Shown here in pieces: positions 33,494-44,500 of a DNA stretch of 64,000 nucleotides; within the stretch, counting starts at the first letter, position 1; each line of letters opens with the position of its first letter. This stretch comes from Oxytricha trifallax (Eukaryota > Ciliophora > Spirotrichea > Sporadotrichida > Oxytrichidae), in NCBI GenBank assembly GCA_000711775.1, contig ARYC01001109.1, positions 1-64,000 of the forward strand, in the 5' to 3' direction. The translations under genes and the position numbers were made by a program. The notes below the pieces were generated by a model, which did not search any database, was not told the DNA's origin, and saw nothing but the letters and a program-made list of their open reading frames with translations.

Positions 33494-36400
33494 ATGAACC
33501 AACCTATCCCGCATTTTACTTAAGACTCAGATTTATTCAACTTCATTAATGATAATTCTCATGTATTATGATCCCAAAGATAAATCTGTGAATAATCCCA
33601 TGATTTAAGCGAACTTGATATCAACTCTGAATTGCTGAGTTAAATTGAAAAATAAGACTTGGATTTTGACTTGATAAATTAGTAGTAAACATAAAATGAC
33701 AAAAATAATTAAGTAACTAAGATAGATAGTATAATATAGGAATCAGCTGTTGATTAAGAAAGTGACAATCTCAGTGATTTGATTATAGATGATGACATGC
33801 TCAAAGACTGTGAGGATTTCCTCTATGATATATACACAAGTAGCTTACAAAACTCTCAAGCAATTCAACAAAATTAAAACTAAATCAATACTTAAAAGTC
33901 AAACAATATTGAGGAAGTGAAGTAAGAAGAAGCTTTTGATTACTATTCTTATCAGAAATTAAACAATTAAGAGGATTTTCATAATTAATTGCCAACAAAT
34001 CTTGTCAATAATGACTAAGACAAAAAATTATTAGATAATGCACCAGTGTTACACTATGTTGCTTTTAAAGCTGGGATGGACTCAATTGATAAAGAAAAGA
34101 TAAATAAGTTTATTCTTGAAGCTTCTTCAGGCTCTTCGTACTACAAAAGAGAGATTCAACGTACTGAAGCAGCAAAGGTCAAAGCTGACATAATGAAGGC
34201 TAAAATAAAAAGTCACTAGAAAAATGAGAGATTGTGGAAGTAATCCTCACAATAAGCCAAGCAAATAATGATTGATGTGCAGAAAGACAGAGATCTCACT
34301 AGAACATGGATGCATATAGATATGGATATGTTCTATGCTGCAGTGGAGATTAGAGATAACCCTGAGCTTGCTGATAAACCAGTCGCAATAGGAAGCTACA
34401 GTATGGTTTCAACAGCTAATTATGTGGCTAGAAAATTTGGAGTGAGATCTGCCATGCCTGGATTTATAGCGAAGAAGCTTTGTCCTGAATTAATATTTAT
34501 TCCCAATAATATGAAAAAGTATAGTAAAGTATCAAAGGTTTTCAAAGGCATCTTAGAGCAATATGATCCAAACTATGAATCTCTAGGTTCAGACGAGGCT
34601 AATTTAGATATAACTGATTATTTAAATACTAATAATATGAATGATGATGAAGGAATTCAAAAGCTTGTATTTCAAATAAGAGAACAAATATTTAAGAAAT
34701 ATATAGAATTTTATTATTTAATGCAGTATAAAAAAACCTACATTGACTCATCTAATTTCTTGAACGAGGAAAAAAACTTTAGATGACTCGGGCTTTAATG
34801 TATTCTTTTTTTTTAAAAGAAATGTGTTTCTTTTCAATTATAATTATAAATATAAACTTTAGTTATTTATATTTAAAATCTTTAAATTTTAAGAATATTT
34901 TCTACAACCAGACTTACATGCAGTGCAGGAATTGCCTGTAATAAGATGTTAGCAAAGATTTGTACAGACATGAATAAACCTAATGGCCAAACTTATTTAA
35001 AGCCTGATTAGTAAACAATTCTTGATTTCATGAAGGTATTATTGTAGGAATACTTCTATTTGGGAAAATGAATTAAAATTAAAATTAATTAATTATTAAT
35101 TACCTTCAGTTATGTTTTTCGATATATCTTCAAACCCTGACAATATTATACTCTATGGATAGCGCATTAAAATTGAAACGGTGATTGTTATTGCTATAAT
35201 GATTTTATCTCTTCTCCCAAGCGAGAAAAACCCCTTTTACTGTTTTTGGGAGTTAGCTCAAAATCAAAATATCTTGCTTACTGGGATGATTCAAGAATAT
35301 TGCCAATAGTAAAGTCCAGCTTAAATTGCGAGATCTACCGTAGAATCGATTTAGATTTTAATTTTTAGTCACTTTGAATTTCATAACTGCCATGATTTTA
35401 ATATTTAATTAATTTAATTTTAATTCATTTTCCCAAATCGAATGTATTTCTACAATATCTGTGAGAAAGATTCCAGGAATTGGAAGAATGACAGAACTCA
35501 TTCTCGCTTAACTTGATATATTCACATTGCAGGATGTCTTGGATAAATAAGTTTAGATTCAAATAGCTCTTAAAGAGAGGACTGTATATTTCCTATTTAG
35601 AGCAGCTCTTGGAATTTCAAGAAACTTTCATGAGGAAGAGGATGACGACTGTTAGAAAAGCATAAGTATTAGTGAGACATTCAGACCACTAGTAACACTT
35701 GAGCAGTTTAAAGATAAAATCAGCTAGTTGTGCACTGAGCTTGCGGAGAGAGTGGATAAGCGAAAAATAGCTGGACTTAACATCTCTTTGGAGATTAAAA
35801 CTACAGAGTTCTCTGTTTTGTAAAAGTCATTGACTCTGAAGAGTTACATTTGGACATAAGAGGATTTATAGCTCTACTCCCATCAACTACTTGAAATTAT
35901 GTGGCCTGTAAGTGATACATATTTTAATTACATTTTAGAGTAAACCTGCAAGACTAATTGGAGTTAAATTATCACATCTTAAGAATCAGCATGAGGTGAA
36001 GAAAGACAGAAACATTGGAGGGTTCTTTGACAACAAGATATCAAAGGAAGCCTATCAAAAGATAAACGAACAAAAACTTTTGAAATTACATGAGGAGATT
36101 AAGAAAGATTGTATTGATGATATTAAATGTACAAAAGTAAAATAAGTTGACTAAAAATAAGAATCTTCTCCAATCTTGATGAATAAAAGAGGAAGAAAAC
36201 CAAAGAATTTAGGAAAGATAGTTTCAGAACATACTGACAGAGGTGATTAAGATGTTGCGGGTAAGTAGAAAATGGTTGATATAAAGTAAATGATCAAGGA
36301 GTCTGCTAGGTTTGCTAAATAAGAAAGGCATTAAAAAAGCGATTTAACAGTTATAGATGAGGATAAACTTGGGTTTTAATTTGAGAAAGATAAAAAAGAT

Positions 36401-36556
36401 GACAATGATTTTAACTCCAATATTAAATAGTAGAATATAGGCAAAAATACATCTTCATTAAAGAAAAGAGGAAGAGGTAGACCTCCAAAAGATTAAAAGT
36501 AGCAACACATTGAAAAACCAAGTTTAGATAAGTATTTCAAAAAAGCTTTTAAGTGA
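33494..36556 (+). CDS. POLK: DNA polymerase kappa (Y family, DinB type)
   Basis: Translesion DNA polymerase. N-terminal clasp: [20 protein letters not shown]. Catalytic palm: [20 protein letters not shown] (DMD), then [17 protein letters not shown], where the usual SLDEA Asp-Glu pair reads SDEA. After a 207-bp IES (34,694-34,900) comes [25 protein letters not shown]-like element (35,040-35,458) interrupts at [15 protein letters not shown], the HhH/thumb. The little-finger region continues to a 31-nt intron (35,908-35,938). The C-terminus has AT-hook-like RGRPPK motifs and ends [11 protein letters not shown], resembling a PCNA-binding PIP box. An in-frame TGA at 33,569 means the first 25 codons may not be the true start, or a small intron/IES is missed there. 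Confidence 0.9.
34694..34900. other. 207-bp IES, pointer AATATTT
   Basis: AATATTT at 34,687-34,693 and 34,894-34,900. Excision joins FQIREQIF to [14 protein letters not shown], restoring a highly conserved polymerase kappa block. The IES is AT-rich with no content of its own. Confidence 0.85.
35040..35458. mobile_element. MITE-like element acting as an IES in polymerase kappa
   Basis: Ends are imperfect inverted repeats of about 55 bp: TATTGTAGGAATACTTCTA..., with TTTGGGAAAATGAATTAAAA, at 35,039-35,098 and the complement ending ...TATTTCTACAATA near 35,457. A flanking TAT (35,037-35,039 and 35,456-35,458) can act as target duplication and pointer; removal of 419 bp restores GIGR-containing coding sequence in frame. 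The ends resemble those of the palindrome at 13,926-14,642. The interior has no convincing gene. Germline-limited insertion, precisely removable. Confidence 0.75.
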
Positions 36557-36637
36557 TGCTTATTTATTTTTAGATATTGTATTTTTTAAATTAGTAAAAC
36601 TGATTTCTTTGTGATGAATGAATATGTTTAAATTTAA

Positions 36638-38772
36638 ATGATTCAATTTAAATTAAAAGAATTGTCAAAATATAAAATGAGAGCTCAGAGACCACCTGTT
36701 CATAATCTTAACTCTAATCCATCAGCTGCAAGACTTAACAATTTAGATTTCGATAAGAAAGAATGGATAAGAGAATTTAAACAATTAAAAAAGGATTTTC
36801 TGCTTGAAGACAGAGAGAGGTACAGGCCACTATTGAATTTAAAAAGAGATTTAAAAGATTACTGTGAAGACATAGAGAAAGAAGAAAAGAAGCAAGAAAT
36901 TGCAATTAAAAAGGAATTTTCTCAATTGCTCGTTAACATTGATAAGCAGAAGTAAGAAGTATTGTAAGCAAGGAATATGATTAATCAAAGCAAGCAAGAC
37001 CCCTCATACTTGGATAGAATTCATGGAAAAGTCAAGGCAATAGAGTAAAATCTAAAGAATTTCAAACTTAAAAGCAGAAGTGCATATGAGTAATTAGTTG
37101 ATGAAGAAGCTTTGATTGAGAATGAATTACAAATGTGGGAAGATAAATTTGATCAGTACATGTTAGAGAAAAGCAATGATTAAATAATCAGCAATATTGG
37201 ATCTAAGAAAGTTGGGTAGAGAGCTAACAGTGTTAGCAATAGATTGTTCAGTAAGGCAAAAACCAGTGTCAGAGATGAGAGTGATGATGAAGAAACATAA
37301 GAATCAAATGCTTTAACTAATATAAAAGTCTAACTAGAAAAAATAGATGATCAAATTTAGCATAATGGTGGTTTGAATTGTGGCTGGGATGCTGCAGATC
37401 ACAAAGATTTTTTAAGAATTAGGACTAAGCATAACAATAAAACCACTACAATAGCATTTATGCAAGAATTAATGAGAGCAGTTCCTACTATTGATGACGA
37501 GGCTATCAAGCTTCACATAAATAAGTATGAGAGATATCTGGATTTAACTGAGTAAAAGAAGCAAACACTTTTTGCATATAAAGAAGCAAAGAAAAAGAAA
37601 CAGCAAGAAACCATCCATAAAATTGATAACTAAAATAGACTATTTGGAAAGATTAATAGTGATTTGGACTTAATTATTGGTGATTTTGATGGTTAATAAA
37701 ATGAAAACAACAAAAACGCTTAGAATGTAGAGGAGAGAGAACGCTTGAAATAAGAATTAGATAAGTGGAAGAAAGAGAAAGTGGAGGAGAAGAAAAGAGA
37801 ACAATTGGAGAAGAAAAGATTGGAAGAGGAATAAAAATATAAGCATAGAAGTGTGCTCGATGAAGAGAGGAGGCAGAAGAAAGAGCAAATAGAAGAATTC
37901 AAATTCAAGAAGGAGATGGAGAAGCAGAGAGAAAAACAGATATAGGAGATGGAGAAGAGAAAACAAAAGGAGCAGATACTATCACAAGAATAGAAAGAAA
38001 GGATATTCAAAAGAGAAGAAGAAGTCTTTCAGAAGAAACACATGCTCATTATTGTGGAAATAACCTTTACATATAATTTTCATTGATAAGTGGAAAACTT
38101 TAATATAAAATGAAAAATGATTAGACTTATAAGTATTAGCATTACCAAGAACTGAAATATTATCTTAAAACAGCATTTTCATCTGTATTGTTATTTTCCT
38201 GCAATATTCTATTTAACATACCAGTGATTGAATATGCATAGCTAAACTCTTGTCTATCGAATTTATCGTCTGATGCATACACCAATCTAGAGGATACCTA
38301 TTGCTGAAAAATAATTTCTTAGATATGTTTTTTGTAACTTACAAATTTTATTGAGTAACCAGTCACTCCATCTCAACCATATTTAGTTTTAATAATTTTA
38401 ATTATAAAATTCATTTTTAATTAATGTTTTCCATTTATTTTTCATAAATCATTGTAACATTAAATTTATGGTACGAAAATAAGTCTAAGTAGATTTATAA
38501 AACATATATATTTAATTAAGTTTAATAATATAAACAAACAGTAGGAGAAGGAAGATAAAGAGATTAAAAAGGAATTGCTAAAAGAGAAAATGAGTAAGGG
38601 ATTTAAGGATAAAGTTGAGAGTAAGCTAAATGTGGAAACAAAAACTATGAAAGATAAGAAAAGAGATAAGTTTGATCCAACCAGAGACAGAGGCAGAGAT
38701 GCTATGACTATGGGAGGAAATCTCTTAGGTGTATCAGTAAGGGCTATGCCTTTCTGGAGATAGGGACTATGA
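36638..38772 (+). CDS. CCDC112/CCDC148-like coiled-coil protein
   Basis: ATG 36,638 (MIQFKLKELSKYKMRAQRPP) to TGA 38,770, about 545 residues after removal of a 500-bp IES. The central motif CGWDAADHKDFLRIRTKHNN is characteristic of the ciliary/centriolar-satellite CCDC112 group ('GWDxxDHxxFLxxR'), followed by MQELMRAVPTIDDEAIKLHI and a very long Lys/Glu-rich coiled coil (about residues 360-470). A conserved C-terminal patch reads KFDPTRDRGRDAMTMGGNLL. Likely basal-body or ciliary, by analogy. The minus-strand frames over the coiled coil are shadows. Confidence 0.75.
38041..38540. other. 500-bp IES, pointer AAACA, containing other coding sequence
   Basis: AAACA at 38,036-38,040 and 38,536-38,540. 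Removing exactly 500 bp joins EEEVFQKK to QQEKEDKEIKKELL in frame. Unlike other IESs here, it holds an antisense coding-like segment (next entry). Confidence 0.8.
38046..38414 (-). CDS. Unassigned coding segment nested inside an IES
   Basis: On the minus strand, ATG 38,414 (MNFIIKIIKTKYG), one TGA, then DGVTGYSIKF. A canonical 39-nt intron (38,342-38,304, GTAAGTTAC...TTTTTCAG) is followed by VSSRLVYASDDKFDRQEFSY, AYSITGMLNRILQENNNTDE and AVLRQYFSSW. Composition and the intron make this look like real coding DNA. The TGA after KYG argues for an additional small IES, a decayed copy, or a different start. The C-terminus beyond SSW is low complexity and may not belong. No family recognised. It could be an MDS of a gene distributed elsewhere. 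Confidence 0.45.
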
Positions 38773-39059
38773 TTTAATATTGTAGATTTACAAATTAATT
38801 TGAAATTAAATAAATGATATTATTGTTTTAATTATATTGTTGGGTTTTACTCTTGAAATTTTTTTCAAATATTAGATAAAGTTGCATAAAACATAATTTT
38901 GATAAAAATGATTGAAAATAAAATGACAGATTGTTTAATCTTTATATTTAAAAATTTCTGCAATAACTTAAGTATGAGAATTATTTGATTTTAATTTTAA
39001 TAAGAGAAATATCGTTATTGTGAATTTGTACTATAAGTTAAATTAAAATTAAGTTAATA
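38773..39059. other. Convergent intergenic spacer
   Basis: AT-rich sequence between two converging genes. No terminator or RNA element recognised. Confidence 0.5.
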
Positions 39060-40084
39060 TCATTGAGTCTTTTTGGTTTTCTTTGCTCCTTTCTTTCCTT
39101 TGCCTTTTCCCTTGCCCTTCTTTGTCTTCTTTTTAGCGAGATCTCTGTATGCTCCTGGACCCTTTTGAGGGAACAACCAAGCCATATCATTTTAATCCTG
39201 TTCTTCTGGATTCTCAATGAGTTCCCATCCCCTCAAAATCTTCAATCTCGTCATCCTCAAACTCATACAACTGATAGTGGAATTTCTAGTGCTTTTCAAA
39301 CCATAATTTCATCATGGGTGGCTTTGTAGTGCCCTCCTTGTGGAGAGTTCTCCATCTTGCAGGCTTTGTAGCTTTTTCAATTTGAATATAGTGTTTGCCG
39401 ACTGCTTGATATTCCCACTTAAGTGATGTTTCATTTACTGGAGCCCAGAAGTCAAATGACACTTCGAATAGCAAATAATTGTCTTGCTCCATGCATGAAG
39501 CTGTGATCATTATAGAAGTCTCATTAGCAACAATGCTCTAGTTAAACAAAGTTGAACAACCTGCTACATCATGTCTGTAAGCGTATTTAACTTCAATGAA
39601 TATAAAGTGCAAGTTTTAAGCCCATTAGAATGGTGGTCTCATTAAAACTGGCTTTCTCTTGGCATGATATAATCTATCAAGCAAAGTATCATAGTAAGTT
39701 CTTACTTCTTTAGTACCTTCTTGAAGATTAATTAATACCTCTATATAAATTCATGTTTAGCAACATTTTCTTACCTTGATTAGAGTACTTAGCAAAATAG
39801 TAGTTGTTCATGAGATAGCTTGTAGTGTTGAAGAGATTATTCTGGATCATTTGCTTAAAGCAACTACATTAAATTTAACATTATTGGTGAAACTTAGAAA
39901 GATATTCTTACCTTAATTCGAAATCTGTATTCTTAGCATTCTAAGTAGTTACTTCTTGTAAAGCAATTGCGTCATCATTCAGCTCATTGTTGAACTTATC
40001 ACAATTGAATTGTGAAGAAAGTGCGTTTTAAACACAACCTAAAGCGATAAGGATTAGGACACGTATCGCAATTAATTTCCCCAT
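39060..40084 (-). CDS. Secretory-pathway protein with CS/p23-like fold, unknown
   Basis: ATG 40,084 with a signal peptide (MGKLIAIRVLILIALGCVQN). Two introns (48 nt ending TTTAATGTAG; 34 nt ending TATATAG) connect FNNELNDDAIALQEV, FNTTSYLMNNYYFAKYS and VLINLQEGTKEVRTYYDTLL. A beta-rich region follows (FEVSFDFWAPVNETSLKWEY, VGKHYIQIEKATKPARWRTL), resembling a CS (p23/Hsp20-like) domain. The end is acidic then strongly basic (KKKTKKGKGKGKG). The GGGG run near 39,230 puts WELIENPEEQDQ one base out of frame from EFEDDEIEDFEG: a one-base insertion or sequence error. Function not known; CS assignment is inference. Confidence 0.6.
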
Positions 40085-40154
40085 TAAATTAATTATTAAC
40101 TCATAATTCAAATTCATTAAGCTATTGTTGAGTGTCGCTTTATAATGATCAATA

Positions 40155-40802
40155 TTAGAGTATTTAACTTGCAAAGAAGAAGATACTTTGTAAAATGTTT
40201 TGAAATTGCTCTAAGCTCTTATTAATAAATCAGAAACTATTGGAAAGTAAATTTGTGAGGAAAATAATAACGAAGCTGTCCATTCTCTTCTGAAAATTCT
40301 ACTTGGTCCTGACATCCCTATGACAAAGTTTTCTCTTAAAATTACTTTTCTTGCAATTTAAATTCTTAGAGCACTCATTTAGTATTCCTTAAATGCTAAG
40401 AGTCTCTTCGTTGATAACACTTAGGCGATGGATGCAGTTATAAAACTAATCAGAGTAGAAAATGTTCTACAAATAAATGAAGTTATGGAAATGAGCATAT
40501 ACTCGTTCTTGACTTAAATAGTCAGAGAAGAAAGCGACTACAAACGAATTATTGGTAAACGAGTGTTACCAATCTGTAATGAAAGACTCATGAGAAATAA
40601 TGAAATACCACTCATGAACACAATTGAACTTAAGTTCTTCAAAATGATGAGTGTCCTGGTAAAGAATTGTAAAGAAAATATTTACATAGTAAAGGGAATG
40701 AAAGATAAGTTAACTAATTATCTAAGTAACGATGCTAAAGAATTAAGGATCAAGAATAAAATATATCATATTATTTCAGTAGTGGAAAGCTTCGATGAAT
40801 GA
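40155..40802 (+). CDS. C-terminal MDS of the scrambled ARM-like gene
   Basis: Open frame without its own start, beginning ILEYLTCKEEDTLQNVLKLL and continuing with helical-repeat sequence (KQICEENNNEAVHSLLKILL; NVLQINEVMEMSIYSFLTQI) to TGA at 40,800. Its first 12 bases, TTAGAGTATTTA (40,155-40,166), are identical to the last 12 of the coding block at 54,118-55,707. Joining at that repeat gives ...QKQGLNAILEYL|TCKEEDTLQNV... in frame, and completes an armadillo/HEAT-like repeat that is otherwise cut. The unit therefore belongs to a gene about 14.5 kb downstream in the germline order. About 215 residues. Confidence 0.85.
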
Positions 40803-40950
40803 TTTTGAATTATTATTTTAGAGATAGATAGATAGATAATAACTTAAGGTAAATATATATTCTCAAATACACTGTTGAGATATAGAATGCGAAATGTAAA
40901 TCCTTACAATTATCACTCAATATTATTTATCCTATTGTCCTTCCTCTTCC

Positions 40951-41520
40951 TCATTTAAGTTTTGTTTCTGGTCTCTCATTTCCATCTTGTCTGTTTGCTC
41001 CATTGCTGAAATGTTTGTCGCCTAATTAGATGTTGTGTTCTGGCCGAGTCTTGGTTTGATTATTCCACTCCGAATGCTTCCATCGTTGTCTAATCTTTTT
41101 TGGGAAAATGTAATCCTCAACTACTGTTGGGTTTTCATCTATTTCGCTGAAGTTCCCTTCGTTGTCTCCCTTGTAGAGTTCCATATGAGATTAGCGTACG
41201 CCATTTAGGACTAGCTCATCCCATATATCCACTTACGTATTGTAGTAAGTTTACTGTGATCTGTTCTCTTCTTGCCAGAGTGTTTCATTTCTCTTGTTTG
41301 TGATCTGCTCCAAATCTCTTTCCTGAATATTAACGCCTGATTTCCCAATCTCCATTTTCATGTGGCCGACCTCCAGGTTGAATAGAAGATAGTATCTCTA
41401 CATCTATATCCAGTCTTGTGAAAATATTTGGAATACTGGCTCTCCTCTGAGTTCCAAAGCGAGGTGATTCAATTATTATTTTATTTCAGAATTAATACAA
41501 TTACGAATAGAATTATTTTG
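40951..41520 (-). CDS. Unknown protein, 5' end unresolved
   Basis: A continuous minus-strand frame ends at TGA 40,951. Readable sequence includes LNHLALELRGEPVFQIFSQD, MQRYYLLFNLEVGHMKMEIG, DLEQITNKRNETLWQEENRS, QVDIWDELVLNGVRQSHMEL and IFPKKIRQRWKHSEWNNQTK, with a polar tail. Composition is clearly protein-like and less AT-rich than spacers. The frame stays open into the divergent gamma-glutamyl hydrolase gene, so the true start (or an MDS boundary) lies somewhere before about 41,520. No family recognised. Confidence 0.6.
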
Positions 41521-41565
41521 AAAAAATTGGATCCAAGCTATTATTATAATATATTAAATATCAGA

Positions 41566-44500
41566 ATGAATCCACTGATTAAAGTGCTGCTCCTCCTGGG
41601 TATTGCTACTTAAACTTATCAATTTTCTCTTCAAAAGTTCCTCAACAATTTGGCTCATTAAGGTCATGACCATAACAATAAAGAGATTAAACTCAATGAA
41701 GTTCCAGAGCTTTAGGCAAAGCCTAAAGTATAGAAAAAATTGATGACTGTAGGTATCCTGACTCAGCCTACATCCGCTTCTAAAGAGAATTACTTGAATC
41801 ATTCGCAATACATCTTTGAAATGGGCGATATTTGGATGCGCTCAGCTGGTCTTAATGCTGTGTATATTCCTTATAATATTACAGATGCCGACCTCTACCC
41901 ACTCTTAGAATCTGTTAATGGAATTTTCTTCACTGGAGGTAGCTTGGATTTGTACAACTACTCAACATGGGTTCCTCACCCTTACACAGTCACTGCTGAA
42001 AAGATTTTCAACTACACCATTGCTTAGAATGACAAAGGAATACATTTCCCAATCCTAGGAGTGTGCCAAGGACATCAACTTATACATTTAATAGTTTCTC
42101 AAAATCCTACAGTATTACGCAAATCTGAACTGGAAAACATACGCACAAGCACAACTTTCACTGTTGAGCCTAAGAAAAGTAAGATGTTTTCTACTTTCAG
42201 CAAAGATGTCATATCAGCAATGAACAATCAAAACCCTAAAACCCCTTAGTGAGGTTTTATAAGTCCTTTGATTTGTAGGGTATAGTTGGGGGGTCTTATT
42301 AGGGTTAGTAGAGAAAACGCAGGTTTATGTGAATTTAATGTATATTTAATGAATATTAAGTGATTTAATTCAAAAGAATTTTATTTTCTTGCCTTTGTTA
42401 TACCTCTGGAATCTTGCTCTCGAAAGTGGCACAAGTATGTCATCCAATGTTTACCTTGGATAGGAGGGAGCAATAATTATTATCATCTTTACTATCTTTT
42501 TTATTTCCTTGCATACAATTCTTACTTGATATGCTTCTAAGCTTAACTGATTGATTATTTTTCAAACTTTGTACCAAAGTAAGCCATACTTTCCATATCA
42601 CTCTCAAATATAATAGCTCCAATTGCCCATACATCCCATTAGACAGAGCCATAAGTCCATTTCTCTCTGATTGGGAAGTATCCAGGTGTCCCAATGACCT
42701 TTGCTAAGGTTACTATCTCTTATCTTAATGCTCTATTGAAATCTATAATAACTACTTCTTAAGGCCAGAGGTTAATCATAACATTTTCGGGCTTCAAATC
42801 TCTATGAACATATCCAAGTTCATGCAACTCCTTGACACCCTCTATCATATCTGATAGTATATTATTCAAATCATATGGGTATCTGTTATGATTCAGATAA
42901 TCTCTCAGAGTCATTTCATATTTCTTAAGCCTTAATGCGATATAACCGTAGCTTAATATGACACCATTTAGCTTAATCAAGTTCTTGCAATCTCTTTTCT
43001 AAGCCTCTCTAAGAATCATGTATTCGTTAGCAAACTCATTTTGGTACTGCTCATTCTTTAGTAGATAGCTGTAAGGATACACCTTGTATGCATAATCATC
43101 AATTACAATAAGTTTTGGTTTTGCGGGAACGCTTATTTGCAAATAGTTATCAATACAACTGCTAATATCAATTGCATTTAATGCAGGTATGTTCAGAGCT
43201 TTGGCTTAGAATCATGGTAGTATATTGTCGCCTACCGGTTGATTCATCAATTCATGCTGCTTCTATCTCTTGAGTCTCTCCTGTTAATCTCTTTATGACT
43301 CAATAGTATTTAGTTATCTCTTGGCAGGTATAAGCTTTTAAGTTTATTTATCTTGAATCAAGAACTCGCTTAAGTGATGCTTTTGCACATGTTTCTACAC
43401 TTCTGCTGAATGGGTATAGGACTTCATACAAGTTGTGCATTAATACCTGCCATCGACTTTATCATGCTTGAAATAGATCTTAGCTCTGCCAGAGTGTATT
43501 TCTTTGATGTGCCTCTTCAAGCTAGAATCAGTTGTGAAGAAATTTTAGCATTCATCACATTAAAATACTTTAATCTTTTCTACTGGGAGCTGTTCTTTTA
43601 ACTCCTCAACATCTTTGATTAAATACCCATCTCTGCTCTCTGCTTCCTGATATTTATTTCTAGGACAAACACCTCTGATTCAACTCAAGAGCTTTAAGCT
43701 CTGGCTCCTTTTCAATGTAGATGATCTCTGGGTTCTTAGTTTAGCTTAAATTATCCACTGCCAAGAGAGACTGCTTTGCGATTTAAGTTAGCCGCCATTT
43801 TAAAATCAAATTTAAATTTCTATTAAAAATCTCTTTTAACCTTTCTAGTTATAGCAACTAAGTATAGGAGTAGGCACAGCAGCACTAATGGTTGATATAG
43901 AAGTGTAAGAGCTCAAATTTATACTTATTTTATAACTATAATTTATATAATTTCATGCATAATATTTTTAATTTTGGTATGAGATATTATTCAGGTTTGT
44001 ACTGGTACCAAATAGGTTTTGAACCATTTTGGAACTTTTCTATTAAAACCTCATTAGTTTAAAAGTAGGTACTAATTAAGTTTTGGTAGTATTAAATTGG
44101 TACAAATTATAATTAAACGGAATTAGTACCAGTACTAATTAAATTTAAACAAATTTAGTTCTAATTTAATGGAACTAAATTGATAAAAATGGAGCTCCAT
44201 CTCTGAAGTTTGTTACAGCTTCTGCCAGCTTTCTCCACGTATCCTTACCAGGTTGACCTCCTATAAGATGCCCATATTTAATACTAAGATTTTAAGCAGT
44301 AGGATCCAGAACTCTATATATTAAAATTTGAAATTCAATAACAAGAGAAGGAACAAGGATGGAATCTATAAGTACTGCAATGAAGAGGGTTGAAGCTTAA
44401 GAAATGATCTCAAGATTTAGAAGCAAGGAAGATCTCTATCGATACCTCACTTAGTATGGTAAGTATGTAACATATACTTAATCATATATTATTGTGGGCT

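Noticed and set aside
37720-38010. Minus-strand Ser/Phe/Leu-rich frames
   Set aside because: Antisense shadow of the Lys/Glu coiled coil of the CCDC112-like gene. Composition is the complement of AAG/GAG-rich codons.
40824-40845. GATA tandem repeat as a regulatory or satellite element
   Set aside because: Only about five units in AT-rich DNA next to a gene end; a simple microsatellite.
41554-41808. Minus-strand frame across the start of gamma-glutamyl hydrolase
   Set aside because: Overlaps conserved hydrolase coding sequence. It is an open shadow, although the unknown minus gene downstream may start near its lower end.
42229-42250. C4A4-like sequence as a real chromosome end
   Set aside because: It is the TBE terminus: it has a matching inverted partner at 46,300-46,322 and AAT duplications, and unique gene sequence continues on both sides.
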